Assembly (NCBI RefSeq): GCF_009740285.1
Contig: NZ_CP046566.1
Span: 2,724,501-2,788,500 of the forward strand
Length of the DNA stretch: 64,000 nt
Origin: Phnomibacter ginsenosidimutans
GTDB taxonomy: Bacteria; Bacteroidota; Bacteroidia; Chitinophagales; Chitinophagaceae
Direction: 5' to 3'
Shown: one piece after another, positions 37,021-48,835 of the stretch
Layout: every line of letters starts with the position of its first letter
How positions within the stretch are numbered: position 1 is the first letter of the stretch
Position numbers and translations under genes: made by a program
The notes under the pieces: generated by a model
The model's input: only the letters and a program-made list of their open reading frames with translations
What the model was told of the DNA's origin: nothing
The model's database searches: none

Positions 37021-38709
37021 ATGCCAAACGAATTGAATAAATACAGTAAGACGCTTACACAAGATGAAACACAACCAGCGGCACAGGCCATGTACTATGC
37101 CATTGGTTTTAAAGAGCAGGATTTTAGCAAAGCACAAGTGGGCATTGCCGCTATGGGCTGGGACGGAAACCCCTGCAATATGCACTTGAATGATCTCGCT
37201 TCTTCGGTAAGAGACAATATCAACAAAACAGATGATTTACTTGGTTTGCGTTTTTACACCATTGGTGTGAGTGACGGCATCAGCATGGGTACGGATGGCA
37301 TGCGCTACAGCCTGGTAAGCCGCGATGTAATTGCCGACAGCATTGAAACAAACGCCGGTGCACAGTACTACGATGCGTTAATATGCATTCCGGGTTGCGA
37401 TAAAAACATGCCCGGTTCTGTCATGGCCATGGCCCGCCTCAACCGTCCTTCTATCATGTTGTATGGTGGCACCATTGCACACGGTCATTACAAAGGCGAA
37501 GACCTCAATATTGTAAGTGCTTTTGAAGCATTGGGCAAAAAAATTGCCGGCCAGTTGGATGAAGGCGATTTCAAAGGCATCATCAAAAATTCTTGTCCTG
37601 GTGCCGGTGCTTGTGGTGGTATGTACACCGCCAATACCATGGCCAGTGCCATTGAAGCATTGGGTATGAGTTTGCCTTACTCCTCTTCCAACCCGGCCCT
37701 GAGTGAAGACAAGCAAAAAGAATGCGACAGCATGGCTGCAGCTATTAAAGTACTGTTGGAAAAAGACATTAAGCCCAGCGACATCATGACCCGTAAAGCA
37801 TTTGAAAATGCGATTACAGTGATTATGGTATTGGGTGGAAGTACCAATGCGGTACTACACATGATTGCCATTGCAAAAAGCATTGGCGTGTCATTAACGC
37901 AGGACGATTTCCAGGCCATCAGCGATAAAGTGCCAGTACTGGCCGACTTCAAACCGAGTGGTAAGTACCTGATGGAAGATTTGCATAAATACGGTGGCGT
38001 TCCTGCCGTCATGAAATACCTGTTGTCGAAGGGTTTGCTGCACGGCGATTGCCTGACTGTAACGGGCAAAACCCTTGCAGAAAACTTAGCCTCTGCTCCC
38101 GATTTGAATTTCGAAGAGCAGAAAATCATTATGCCTCTGGAAACACCATTGAAAGCCACCGGTCATTTGCAAATACTGTACGGCAACCTTGCCACTGGTG
38201 GTAGTGTGGCCAAAATTTCTGGTAAAGAAGGCGAACGTTTTGAAGGCACAGCCCGTGTATTTGAAGGTGAGAAAGCATTCATTGATGGCATTGCTTCTGG
38301 CAAGGTAAAAGCCGGCGATGTCGTCGTCATTCGCTACATCGGCCCCAAGGGCGCACCGGGTATGCCCGAAATGCTGAAACCTACAGGTGCCATTATTGGT
38401 GCGGGTTTGGGCAAAAGTGTAGCCCTCATTACCGATGGTCGTTTTAGTGGTGGCACACATGGTTTTGTGGTAGGCCACATCACTCCCGAAGCTTTTGAAG
38501 GCGGCAATATTGCACTGGTAAAAGATGATGACATCATTGAAATTGATGCCGTCAACAACAGCATTAACCTCAAAATTTCGGATGAAGAATTAGCACAACG
38601 TCGTGCTGCATGGACTGCCCGTCCGCTCAATGTAACAAAAGGTATTTTGTATAAATACGCCAAGCAGGTAAAAAGTGCAGCCGAAGGTTGCGTTACCGAC
38701 AGCGAATAA
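37021..38709 (+). CDS. ilvD: Dihydroxy-acid dehydratase
   Basis: Iron-sulfur dehydratase producing 2-oxo acids for Val and Ile. The 562-residue protein has the cluster cysteines in [22 protein letters not shown] and [15 protein letters not shown], and ends with the typical [20 protein letters not shown]. It is 17 bases after ilvE and 11 bases before ilvB. Confidence 0.96.
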   Translation: MPNELNKYSKTLTQDETQPAAQAMYYAIGFKEQDFSKAQVGIAAMGWDGNPCNMHLNDLASSVRDNINKTDDLLGLRFYTIGVSDGISMGTDGMRYSLVSRDVIADSIETNAGAQYYDALICIPGCDKNMPGSVMAMARLNRPSIMLYGGTIAHGHYKGEDLNIVSAFEALGKKIAGQLDEGDFKGIIKNSCPGAGACGGMYTANTMASAIEALGMSLPYSSSNPALSEDKQKECDSMAAAIKVLLEKDIKPSDIMTRKAFENAITVIMVLGGSTNAVLHMIAIAKSIGVSLTQDDFQAISDKVPVLADFKPSGKYLMEDLHKYGGVPAVMKYLLSKGLLHGDCLTVTGKTLAENLASAPDLNFEEQKIIMPLETPLKATGHLQILYGNLATGGSVAKISGKEGERFEGTARVFEGEKAFIDGIASGKVKAGDVVVIRYIGPKGAPGMPEMLKPTGAIIGAGLGKSVALITDGRFSGGTHGFVVGHITPEAFEGGNIALVKDDDIIEIDAVNNSINLKISDEELAQRRAAWTARPLNVTKGILYKYAKQVKSAAEGCVTDSE

Positions 38710-38720
38710 AATTTTACGTT

Positions 38721-40457
38721 ATGGAAGTAGCTACAGCTCCCGCCAAAGCCAACACAACTCAGCCAATCATGAATATAACGGGCTCTGAAGTGGTGATTCG
38801 TTCACTGCTGGCAGAAGGTGCCAGCACCGTGTTCGGTTATCCCGGTGGTGCCATCATGCCCATTTATGATGCCTTGTACGATTTCAATGATCAACTGCAA
38901 CACATACTGGTACGCCACGAGCAGGGTGCCATTCATGCAGCACAGGGCTTTGCCCGCACAAGTGGCAAAACCGGTGTGGTATTTGCCACCAGCGGCCCCG
39001 GCGCCACCAACCTGGTTACAGGTTTGGCCGATGCCATGATAGACAGCACACCTGTAGTGTGCATTACCGGACAGGTATTTGCGCATTTGCTCGGTACCGA
39101 TGCCTTTCAGGAAACGGACGTTATCAATATCACCGCTCCTGTTACCAAATGGAATTATCAGGTAACAGATGCCAGCGAAATTTCTGAAGTGATTGCCAAA
39201 GCATTTTACATTGCCAGCAGTGGTCGCCCCGGCCCTGTGTTGGTAGACATTACCAAAAATGCACAGGTACAAAAAATAGATTTTGCAGGACATACGCCTT
39301 GCAAGCACATTCGCAGCTACCGGCCTAAGCCACAGGTGCGCAGCGAGTTTGTAGAAGCTGCGGCCAAGCTCATCAACGAAGCTGAACGTCCTTACATTTT
39401 GTTTGGTCAGGGTGTTATTTTGGGCAATGCCGAAGCAGAGTTTAAAGCCTTTGTAGAAAAGAGCGGCATTCCTGCAGCATGGACGTTGCTCGGTTTGTCT
39501 GCTTTGCCTACCGATCATCCATTGAACGTAGGTATGCTGGGCATGCATGGCAATTACGGCCCCAATGTACTCACCAACGAATGCGATGTGCTCATTGCCA
39601 TCGGCATGCGTTTCGATGATCGTGTTACGGGTCGTTTGGATAAATACGCCAAGCAGGCAAAAATCATTCACCTCGATATTGACCCTGCGGAAATTGACAA
39701 GAATGTAAAAGCAACCGTTCCTGTGTGGGGCGATTGTAAAGAAACATTGCCGTTGCTCACCAACCTGGTAGCGCAAAAGCAACACACCGCATGGGTGCAG
39801 CGTTTCCGTGATATGATGGAAGATGAAAAGCAAGCGGTAATCAATCACGAATGCGATCCCAGGTCCGGTGAAATGACCATGGGCGAAGTGATAAACCTGC
39901 TGAACAAACTCACCAACGGCGATGCCGTGATTGTAACGGATGTGGGCCAACATCAAATGGTAGCTTGCCGTTACGCTACGTTCAATAAATCACGCAGCAA
40001 TGTTACTTCTGGTGGTTTGGGTACAATGGGCTTTGCACTTCCTGCAGCCATTGGTGCCAAATATGGCGCACCCAACAGACCCGTTGTAGCAGTGATTGGC
40101 GATGGTGGTTTTCAAATGACCCTTCAGGAACTGGGTACCATCATGCAGTTTGGCGCCGATGTAAAAATCATCATCCTCAACAACAACTTCCTGGGCATGG
40201 TACGCCAGTGGCAGGAGCTGTTTTTGGAAAAACGCTATTCGTTTGTAGACATCACGAGTCCTGACTTTGTGCAAGTGGCCAAGGGTTACTACATCGATGG
40301 CCAGCGCATCACCGACCGCAGCAACCTGGAAGCCGGTTTGCAAACCATGCTCAACCACAAAGGCAGCTATCTGCTCGAAGTAATGGTGGCCAAAGAAAAC
40401 AATGTATTCCCCATGGTACCGCAGGGTTGTGGCGTTGCTGAAATCCGCTTAAAATAA
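38721..40457 (+). CDS. ilvB: Acetolactate synthase large subunit
   Basis: ThDP- and FAD-dependent enzyme condensing pyruvate into acetolactate or acetohydroxybutyrate. The 578-residue protein has the catalytic Glu region YGFPGG-like VFGYPGGAIMPIYDAL and RHEQGAIHAAQGFARTSG, the FAD region GMLGMHGNYGPN, and the ThDP/Mg motif GDGGFQMTLQEL to NNNFLGMVRQWQ. ATG 38721 (MEVATAPAKANT) is preferred to one at 38688 that overlaps ilvD. The small subunit follows 6 bases later. Confidence 0.95.
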   Translation: MEVATAPAKANTTQPIMNITGSEVVIRSLLAEGASTVFGYPGGAIMPIYDALYDFNDQLQHILVRHEQGAIHAAQGFARTSGKTGVVFATSGPGATNLVTGLADAMIDSTPVVCITGQVFAHLLGTDAFQETDVINITAPVTKWNYQVTDASEISEVIAKAFYIASSGRPGPVLVDITKNAQVQKIDFAGHTPCKHIRSYRPKPQVRSEFVEAAAKLINEAERPYILFGQGVILGNAEAEFKAFVEKSGIPAAWTLLGLSALPTDHPLNVGMLGMHGNYGPNVLTNECDVLIAIGMRFDDRVTGRLDKYAKQAKIIHLDIDPAEIDKNVKATVPVWGDCKETLPLLTNLVAQKQHTAWVQRFRDMMEDEKQAVINHECDPRSGEMTMGEVINLLNKLTNGDAVIVTDVGQHQMVACRYATFNKSRSNVTSGGLGTMGFALPAAIGAKYGAPNRPVVAVIGDGGFQMTLQELGTIMQFGADVKIIILNNNFLGMVRQWQELFLEKRYSFVDITSPDFVQVAKGYYIDGQRITDRSNLEAGLQTMLNHKGSYLLEVMVAKENNVFPMVPQGCGVAEIRLK

Positions 40458-40463
40458 CTACAC

Positions 40464-41108
40464 ATGAAACAGTCATTTGCACAGGCGTTTATGTACTCCC
40501 CCAATAGTGGCAGCGCCAGTATCAAAGAAGAATATACCATCACTGTATATACCGAAAACCATATTGGTTTGCTCACCCGCATCTCCATCATTTTTTCGCG
40601 GCGCAAAATCAATATCGAAAGTCTCAACACTTCACCTTCGGAAATTCCCGGCATTCACCGTTTCAATATTGTGATTCATGAAACGGAAGAAGTGGTGAAA
40701 AAACTGGTGCGCCAGATAGAAAAGCAGGTAGAAGTATTGAAGGCTTACTACAACACCAACGATGAAATCATTTGGCAGGAAATGGCTTTGTACAAAGTGC
40801 CTACCAGTGAAATTGCGGCCAAGGCAAAAGTAGAACGCCTGCTGCGTCAGTATGGTGCCCGTGCTGTAGTAATTCGCAACGATTACACGGTATTTGAAAC
40901 CACTGGCCACCGCGAAGAAACTGACCAGCTGATTGAAGTGCTGGCACCCTTTGGCCTCATCGAATTTGTACGCAGTGCCAGAGTGGCCATCATTAAAGCC
41001 AGCGCCGGCTTCCACGAAAAACTGCGGGAGTTTGAACAGGCCGAACCCGGTGAAGAAGTCATCGAAAACGAATACCTCGACAAACAACAGGAAGTATTCT
41101 CCATGTAA
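40464..41108 (+). CDS. ilvN: Acetolactate synthase small (regulatory) subunit
   Basis: The 214-residue protein has an N-terminal ACT domain (EYTITVYTENHIGLLTRISI, then RRKINIESLNTSPSE) and the IlvH-type C-terminal domain (GARAVVIRNDYTVFETTGHR), plus an acidic tail. It binds the large subunit and gives valine feedback. It is longer than the E. coli subunits, mainly by an N-terminal stretch and the tail. Confidence 0.93.
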   Translation: MKQSFAQAFMYSPNSGSASIKEEYTITVYTENHIGLLTRISIIFSRRKINIESLNTSPSEIPGIHRFNIVIHETEEVVKKLVRQIEKQVEVLKAYYNTNDEIIWQEMALYKVPTSEIAAKAKVERLLRQYGARAVVIRNDYTVFETTGHREETDQLIEVLAPFGLIEFVRSARVAIIKASAGFHEKLREFEQAEPGEEVIENEYLDKQQEVFSM

Positions 41109-41209
41109 AAATCTTTTGCATAAATACGATAACGGTACACTCTACTACTGCTATCTGTTTTATACCAAACCAAGTATCAATACAAACCAAAAACAACAAA
41201 CAGAATATC

Positions 41210-42265
41210 ATGGCAAAGCTCAATTTCGGCGGCGTTGAAGAAAACGTAGTAACCCGCGAAGAATTTCCACTGGCAAAAGCACAGGAAGTGCTGAAAAATG
41301 AAACCATCGCCGTCATCGGTTATGGTGTGCAGGGTCCTGGCCAGGCACTCAACCAACGCGACAATGGCATCAACGTAATTGTTGGCCAGCGCAAAAATTC
41401 AAAAACCTGGGATAAGGCAGTGAAAGACGGCTTTGTACCCGGCGAAACGCTGTTTGAAATTGAAGAAGCACTGGAGCGTGGCACTATCATTTGCTACCTG
41501 CTCAGCGATGCTGCACAAATAGAACTGTGGCCTACCGTGAAGAAGCATCTTACTGCTGGTAAAGCGTTATACTTCTCTCATGGTTTTGGCATCACGTTCA
41601 ACGAGCAGACAGGTATCATTCCTCCTGCCGATGTAGATGTATTCCTCGTGGCACCAAAAGGTTCGGGCACTTCATTGCGCCGCATGTTCCTGCAAGGCCG
41701 TGGCCTCAACAGCAGCTTCGCTATTTACCAAGATGCCACTGGCAAAGCCAAAGACCGTGTGATTGCTTTGGGTATTGCCGTAGGTAGCGGCTACCTGTTC
41801 GAAACAGATTTCAGAAAAGAAGTATTCAGCGATTTGACCGGCGAACGTGGTACGCTGATGGGTGCTATCCAAGGCATTTTTGCGGCACAGTACCAAGTAC
41901 TCCGCGACAATGGCCACAGCCCTTCTGAAGCTTTCAACGAAACAGTAGAAGAACTGACCCAAAGCCTGATGCCACTGGTAGCAGAAAACGGCATGGACTG
42001 GATGTATGCCAACTGCTCTACCACTGCACAGCGTGGTGCCCTCGACTGGTGGAAGAAATTCCGCGATGCTTCTTACCCTGTGTTTAGCGAACTGTACCAG
42101 AGCGTAGCCACCGGTAAAGAAAGCCAGCGCAGCATCGACAGCAACAGCCAACCCGACTACCGCGAAAAACTGGAAGCCGAACTGGCCGAGCTGCGGGAAA
42201 GCGAAATGTGGCAGGCAGGTAAAACCGTTCGCAGCCTGCGTCCGGAAAACCAGGCCGGCGCCTAA
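41210..42265 (+). CDS. ilvC: Ketol-acid reductoisomerase
   Basis: NADPH enzyme isomerising and reducing acetolactate. The 351-residue protein has the NADP fold IAVIGYGVQGPGQALNQRDNG, APKGSGTSLRRMFLQGRGLN with the GSG substrate region, the Glu/Asp metal ligands in DLTGERGTLMGAIQG, and the C-terminal knotted domain. It is the last gene of the ilv operon, 101 bases after ilvN. Confidence 0.94.
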   Translation: MAKLNFGGVEENVVTREEFPLAKAQEVLKNETIAVIGYGVQGPGQALNQRDNGINVIVGQRKNSKTWDKAVKDGFVPGETLFEIEEALERGTIICYLLSDAAQIELWPTVKKHLTAGKALYFSHGFGITFNEQTGIIPPADVDVFLVAPKGSGTSLRRMFLQGRGLNSSFAIYQDATGKAKDRVIALGIAVGSGYLFETDFRKEVFSDLTGERGTLMGAIQGIFAAQYQVLRDNGHSPSEAFNETVEELTQSLMPLVAENGMDWMYANCSTTAQRGALDWWKKFRDASYPVFSELYQSVATGKESQRSIDSNSQPDYREKLEAELAELRESEMWQAGKTVRSLRPENQAGA

Positions 42266-42291
42266 TAGCGATTACTATTGCTTTTCATAAG

Positions 42292-42340
42292 ATGAGTGTC
42301 TGTCGGCAATTTTTTATTCACCTCCGCCGACAGCACTCAT
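42292..42340 (+). terminator. Hairpin after ilvC
   Basis: ATGAGTGTCTGTCGGC pairs with GCCGACAGCACTCAT apart from one bulged base, and TTGTTTT follows. It probably ends the ilv transcript; the T run is weak. The rest of the 306-base gap to gltB (42341-42571) contains no gene; TAATTTTA near 42500 is a possible -7 box. Confidence 0.55.
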
Positions 42341-42571
42341 TGTTTTGTCCATCCATTTGTACAGGTTTAGCATTGATTGTCAAACGCCCACACATCCATC
42401 AGATAAGTGACTACAACTTTTGTTGGAAAAACCATCCTGAAATGGAAAAATGTGAATATTCTTTCTTCAACACTTTTAGGGTTTTAATAGATAATTTCCC
42501 TAATTTTATTCGATTGCTTGCCTGTTATTCATCAAAAAAGACCGTTCATTAACCAATCTTAACAGGCGAAA

Positions 42572-45500
42572 ATGATTGAGAAACAAGTTGGGTTATACGA
42601 TCCTTCCTTTGAACACGATGCGTGTGGCATCGGCTTTGTAGCCCACATTCGTGGTAAAAAATCGCACCAACATGTTAGCGATGCGCTGACTGTATTGGAA
42701 AACATGGAGCACCGTGGTGCCTGTGGTTGTGAAGTCAACACCGGCGATGGTGCGGGCATCATGATTCAGATTCCCCATGAGTTTTTCTATGCAGAAGCAC
42801 TGAAATCTGGCGTGATGCTGCCTGCCGTTGGCAAGTATGGCGTTGGCGTTATTTTCTTTCCGAAAAATGTAACGCTCCGCGAAGCCTGCCGCGATACATT
42901 CAACCGCACTGCCGAGCAGTTGGGTATGGAAATACTGTGGTATCGCCGGGTACCGGTAAACACCGAAGGCATTGGCGAAACAGCCCTGAGTGTGGAGCCC
43001 GAAATGGAACAGGTATTCATTAAATGCCCCGACCACATCAACGACCAAACCGATTTCGACCGCAAGTTGTTTGTGCTGCGCAACTACGCTTCTCATCTCA
43101 TCAACAATACAGTGAAGCAAGATGCCGTTGGCTTTTACGTAGCGTCTATGTCATCACGTGTGTTGGTGTACAAAGGACAGCTTACCAGCCATCAGGTGCG
43201 GGAGTATTTCCCCGACTTGTCGCAGAAAACACTCACCAGTGCTTTTGGCCTGGTGCACAGCCGTTTTGCCACCAACACCTTCCCCAGTTGGAAGCTGGCG
43301 CAGCCCTTCCGTTTCATTGCCCATAATGGTGAAATCAATACTCTGCAAGGCAACCTCAACTGGTTGCGTAGTAGCGAAAAGGGCTTTACTTCTCCTTACT
43401 TCACCCACGAAGAAATGGAGATGCTGCTGCCCATTGTCACCAGCGGACAAAGCGATAGTGCCTGCCTCGACAACATGATTGAATTGCTGACCTACACTGG
43501 TCGCAGTTTGCCGCATGTAATGATGATGCTGATACCGGAAGCATGGGATGAAAACAACGAGATGGATGCGGCGAAAAAAGCATTCTACGAATACCATGCT
43601 TGTTTGATGGAGCCTTGGGATGGTCCGGCTTCTATCTCCTTTACCGATGGTAAAATGATTGGTGCTACCCTCGACCGAAACGGTCTTCGCCCCTCACGGT
43701 ACACCGTTACTACCGACGACCGGGTAATCATGTCCAGCGAATCGGGTGCTTTGCCCGTTGATCCTGCCATCATTAAAGAACGTGGCCGCCTGCAACCCGG
43801 CAAAATGTTTGTGGTAGACATGGAGCAGGAACGCATCATCAGTGATGAGGAACTCAAAAACGAAATTTGCAACCTGAAGCCTTACGGCGACTGGTTGAAT
43901 AAATACAAAATCCGTTTGGAAGAACTGCCCGAACCACGGGTGATGTTTACCCATCTGGAACAAGACCAGATTTTCAAATACCAGAAAGTATTTGGCTATA
44001 GCTCAGAAGATTTGGACAGCATCATTTCGGCCATGGCCGTGGGTGGAAAAGAGCCAATCGGTTCGATGGGCACCGATACGCCACTGGCGGTGTTGAGTGA
44101 CCAGCCACAACATTTGTCGTATTACTTCAAGCAGCTGTTTGCACAGGTAACCAACCCACCCATCGATCCTATTCGTGAAAGATTGGTGATGAGCCTGGCC
44201 ACTTTTGTGGGCAACAACGGCAATCTGCTGTCAGAAGATCCTTTAAGTGCACACACCGTTGCACTCAAGCATCCCATTTTGTCGAACCATGAGCTGGAAA
44301 AAATCCGCTCCATTGATACCGGTATCTTCCAGGCCAAAACATTGCAGTGTTATTTCATGGCCGATGGAAAACCTGGCTCACTGAAACGGGCACTCGAACG
44401 CATTTGCCGTTATGCAGTAGACGCCGTGGAAGACGGCTTCGAAGTACTCATCCTCAGCGACCGAGCTATTGATAGTGACCATGCGCCTATTCCATCACTG
44501 TTGGCCACGGCTGCGGTACACCACCACCTCATCCGCAAAGGGTATCGGGGTAAGGTTGGTATTGTAGTAGAAGCCGGCGATGTATGGGAAGTGCATCACT
44601 TCGCATGTCTGTTGGGTTTTGGTGCCACTGCTATCAACCCCTACCTCGCATTGAGCACCATCCGCGACATGAAATTGTCGGGCAAACTTGAATCGGAGCT
44701 CGACGCTGATGTACTCAAGAAAAACTATATCAAAGCGGTCAAAGAAGGCTTGCTGAAAGTGTTCAGTAAAATGGGTATCAGTACCCTGCAATCTTATCAG
44801 GGTGCACAAATCTTCGAAATCATTGGTATCAACCGCAGCGTTGTTGACCAGTTCTTTACCGGAGCTGTAAGCCGTATTGAAGGCATGGGCCTCGATGAAA
44901 TAGCCCGTGAAACGCTGGCTAAGCACTACTTCGCTTTCAGCAAAAAGAAGTACCACATGACCGGCTGCCCGTGGGTGGGGTATATCAGTGGAAACGCAAA
45001 GGCGAATTCCATTTGTTCAATCCGCAAACCATTCACCTTTTGCAGTACAGTACCCGCATGAACGATTATGCGACGTACAAGAAATACAGCAAGCTGGTCA
45101 ACGATCAAACCCAAAAAGCAGCAACGTTGCGTGGATTGCTGGAGTTTAAAAAACTCCGTCCATCACTCAAAATTGAAGAAGTAGAACCTGCCGAAGTAAT
45201 CCTCAAGCGTTTTGCTACGGGTGCCATGAGTTTTGGTTCTATCAGCTGGGAAGCACATACTACGTTGGCCATTGCCATGAACCGCATTGGTGCCAAAAGC
45301 AACACCGGTGAAGGTGGTGAAGATGAACGCCGTTACATTCCGTTGGAAAATGGCGACAGCATGCGGAGTGCCATCAAGCAGGTAGCTTCTGCCCGCTTTG
45401 GCGTCACCAGCCAGTACCTTACTGAAGCTGATGAATTGCAGATTAAAATGGCCCAAGGCGCCAAGCCCGGCGAAGGTGGCCAACTGCCCGGCGATAAGGT

Positions 45501-47094
45501 AGACGAATGGATTGGTAAAGTGCGTCACTCAACACCTGGTGTTGGTTTGATTTCACCTCCACCCCACCACGATATTTACAGCATTGAAGATTTGGCGCAG
45601 CTGATTTTCGATTTGAAAAATGCCAACCGCCGTGCCCGTATCAGTGTGAAGCTGGTGAGCAAGGCAGGTGTTGGTACCATTGCTGCCGGCGTTACCAAAG
45701 CCAAGGCCGATGTTGTGTTGATTGCCGGCCACGATGGTGGTACGGGAGCATCACCGCTGAGCTCTATCCGCCACGCTGGTTTGCCCTGGGAACTGGGCCT
45801 GGCTGAAACGCACCAGACATTGGTGAAGAACCGTCTGCGCAGCCGCGTAGTGGTACAAGCCGATGGCCAAATGAAAACCGGCCGTGACATTGCTATTGCC
45901 GCTTTGCTCGGTGCCGAAGAATGGGGCGTTGCCACCGCTGCACTGGTAGTGGAAGGTTGCATCATGATGCGTAAGTGCCACCTCAATACCTGCCCTGTAG
46001 GTGTGGCTACGCAAAACCCTGATTTGCGCAAACGCTTTACCGGCAATGCAGATGCCGTGGTGAATTTCTTCCACTTCTTGGTACAAGAACTGCGGGAAAT
46101 TATGGCCGAGCTGGGCTTCCGCACCATTGATGAAATGGTGGGCCAGGTAGACTACCTGCAGGTGCGTGAAAACATTGACCACTGGAAATACAAAAACCTG
46201 AACCTGAAAGACATGCTGTACAAAGAGCCGGCCTATGGTACTACGCTCCACAACAGCGAGAAGCAGGATCACGGTTTGCAATTGGTGCTCGATAGGCATT
46301 TACTGCAACTGGCACAGCCAGCATTGGAAAAGGGCACAAAAGTAGAAGCCACATTGCCCATCAAAAACATCGACCGCACTTGCGGCACCATGTTGTCGAA
46401 TGAAATCACCCGCAAGTATGGCGCTGCCGGTTTGCCCGATGGTACCATTCACTTCAAGTTTGAAGGCACTGCCGGCCAGAGCTTTGGTGCTTTTTGCACC
46501 AATGGCCTGAGCCTCGAACTGGAAGGTGATGCCAACGACTATTTTGGTAAGGGCCTGAGTGGAGCAAACCTCGCTGTCTATCCCAGCCGTGTGTCGAGCT
46601 TTGTACCCGAAGACAATATCATTATTGGCAACGTGGCATTGTATGGCGCTACCAGCGGCCATGCTTACATCCGTGGTAAGGCAGGCGAACGTTTTGCGGT
46701 ACGCAACAGTGGTGCACTGGCTGTAGTAGAAGGCGTGGGCGACCACGGCTGCGAATACATGACAGGTGGCACTGTAATAGTGCTCGGCGAAACCGGCCGC
46801 AACTTTGCAGCAGGCATGAGCGGTGGCATTACCTATGTGTACGATCCCAACAACTTGTTGCCTGGTCGTTGCAACCTCGAAATGGTAGACCTCGACCCTT
46901 GCGATGAAGCCGATGCACAACTGCTGAAAACGCAATTGCAGCAACACTTTACACTTACAGGCAGCAATGTGGCCAAGTATTTACTCAACGATATGGAGCA
47001 TGCCATTTTGCAGTTTGTAAAAGTGTTTCCGAAGGATTACAAAAAAGTACTGCAAGCAAAAGCCAAAACAAATGTGCCACAACCAACTGCATAA
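42572..47094 (+). CDS. gltB: Glutamate synthase large subunit (frameshifted)
   Basis: Converts glutamine plus 2-oxoglutarate to two glutamates. The N-terminal glutaminase domain starts with Cys18 as the likely nucleophile ([17 protein letters not shown]). The second frame carries the FMN domain ([20 protein letters not shown]), the 3Fe-4S cysteines in [16 protein letters not shown] and the C-terminal beta-helix domain. The frame breaks at about 44963-44967: one added C gives [20 protein letters not shown]. The corrected length is about 1507 residues, normal for the family, so this is one gene and not two subunits. Confidence 0.95.
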
Positions 47095-47157
47095 CTGCAA
47101 AAGCGTTGTCACCAAGACCAAATCAATCATTCAAGAACTGATCCTAAATAATTGGAT

Positions 47158-48675
47158 ATGGGAAAACCCACAGGATTTCTGGAGTTTACAAGAACATTGC
47201 CAGGCAAGCGACCGGTAAATGACCGCCTGCATGACTACAGAGAATTTGTAGACAAATTTGACGAACAGCAACTCAATCAACAATCGGCCCGTTGCATGAA
47301 TTGTGGCGTACCATTTTGCCACAGTGGCTGTCCGCTGGGCAATGTAATTCCTGAATTCAATGATGCCATTTACCGCAAAAACTGGCGGGAGGCATACGAT
47401 ATTCTCAGCTACACCAACAACTTTCCGGAGTTTACGGGGCGCATTTGTCCTGCACCATGCGAAAGCGCCTGTGTATTGGGCATCAACCAACCACCGGTAG
47501 CCATTGAAGAAATAGAAAAGCACATCATTGAAATTGCTTTTGAAAAAGGATTTGTTACAGCCAACGCTCCCATTGTTCGTACCGGTAAAAAAGTAGCGGT
47601 AGTGGGTTCTGGCCCTGCCGGACTGGCCGCTGCCGCCCAGCTGAACAAAGCTGGCCATTCAGTAACGGTGTTTGAAAGAGACGACAAACCCGGTGGCCTG
47701 CTGCGCTATGGCATCCCCGATTTTAAACTGGAAAAATGGGTGATTGACCGCAGGGTAGCTTTGCTGGAAGAAGAAGGCGTTGTCTTTAAATGCAATACCA
47801 ACGTGGGCACCGACATTAGCAGTGGCGATTTGCTCCGCGAATTCCACGCCGTAGTGTTGGCGGGTGGCTCTACCATTCCCCGCGACCTGCCCGTAAAAGG
47901 CCGTGATGCCAAGGGTGTATATTTTGCCATGCAATTTTTGAAGCAACAAAACAAGCGGGTAGCCAACCCCGATGTGGAACTGTTGAAGGAACGTGGCTTT
48001 GAAGGAAGCAATTGGGCCGAAGAGATAACTGCCACCGGCAAGCATGTGGTGGTAATTGGTGGTGGCGATACCGGCAGCGACTGCGTAGGTACGAGCAACC
48101 GCCATGGTGCAGCCAGTGTTACGCAATTTGAATTGCTGCCTCAGCCGCCCGATAGTCGTACCAATGCCATGCCATGGCCCACTTACCCCATGCTGCTGAA
48201 AACCACCAGCAGCCATGATGAAGGTTGTAACCGCCATTGGGCGATTGCTACCAAAGAAGTGATTAAAAACGAAGCCGGTGCCATTAAAGCCCTCCGCATT
48301 GTTGACCTGGAATGGGAACTGGCACCAGATGGCCGCCCGGTGAAGTTTCAGGAAAAGACAGAAACTGAGAGAGAAATCCCTTGTGACCTCGTGTTACTGG
48401 CCATGGGCTTCGTACATCCGCAGCACAATGGCGTCATTGCCGATTTGGAACTGGAACTGGATGAACGGGGCAATGTAAAAGCTTCGGAGCAACATTTCCA
48501 GACGACTTTGCAGAAGGTTTTTGCCTGTGGCGACATGCGCCGCGGTCAGAGCCTGGTAGTATGGGCCATAAGCGAAGGCCGCGAATGTGCCCGCAAAGTA
48601 GACGAGTACCTGATGGGTACATCCTTGCTGGAAAGTAAGGAAAGCAGCATTTTATTCAGCTTCATCCAAGCATAA
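47158..48675 (+). CDS. gltD: Glutamate synthase small subunit
   Basis: NAD(P)H-oxidising subunit passing electrons to GltB. The 505-residue protein has two N-terminal 4Fe-4S cysteine groups (CMNCGVPFCHSGCPLGN and CPAPCESAC), the FAD motif GSGPAGLAAAAQLNKAGH and the NAD(P) motif GGGDTGSDC. ATG 47158 (MGKPTGFLEF) is the family start; a TTG two codons earlier is less likely. It lies 63 bases after gltB and ends in a terminator. Confidence 0.95.
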   Translation: MGKPTGFLEFTRTLPGKRPVNDRLHDYREFVDKFDEQQLNQQSARCMNCGVPFCHSGCPLGNVIPEFNDAIYRKNWREAYDILSYTNNFPEFTGRICPAPCESACVLGINQPPVAIEEIEKHIIEIAFEKGFVTANAPIVRTGKKVAVVGSGPAGLAAAAQLNKAGHSVTVFERDDKPGGLLRYGIPDFKLEKWVIDRRVALLEEEGVVFKCNTNVGTDISSGDLLREFHAVVLAGGSTIPRDLPVKGRDAKGVYFAMQFLKQQNKRVANPDVELLKERGFEGSNWAEEITATGKHVVVIGGGDTGSDCVGTSNRHGAASVTQFELLPQPPDSRTNAMPWPTYPMLLKTTSSHDEGCNRHWAIATKEVIKNEAGAIKALRIVDLEWELAPDGRPVKFQEKTETEREIPCDLVLLAMGFVHPQHNGVIADLELELDERGNVKASEQHFQTTLQKVFACGDMRRGQSLVVWAISEGRECARKVDEYLMGTSLLESKESSILFSFIQA

Positions 48676-48681
48676 AAGAGA

Positions 48682-48709
48682 ATTATTGGCAGCAATGCCA
48701 ATAATTTTT
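48682..48709 (+). terminator. Terminator after gltBD
   Basis: ATTATTGGCA-GCAA-TGCCAATAAT forms a perfect 10-pair stem with a tetraloop followed by five T. Confidence 0.85.
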
Positions 48710-48835
48710 CAATCGTCATATTAATTTATAAAATATGTAATCTTTTTTATTCACATCAAAGGGTTACAATAATCTATTTAATGAATTATTTAAGATATTA
48801 GATTTTAGTTATCCGTTCACCTTAAAAACACATTC

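Noticed and set aside
42572-47094. GltB as two separate subunits
   Set aside because: The two frames join into one normal-length GltB when a single base is added near 44965; the second frame has no independent start context.
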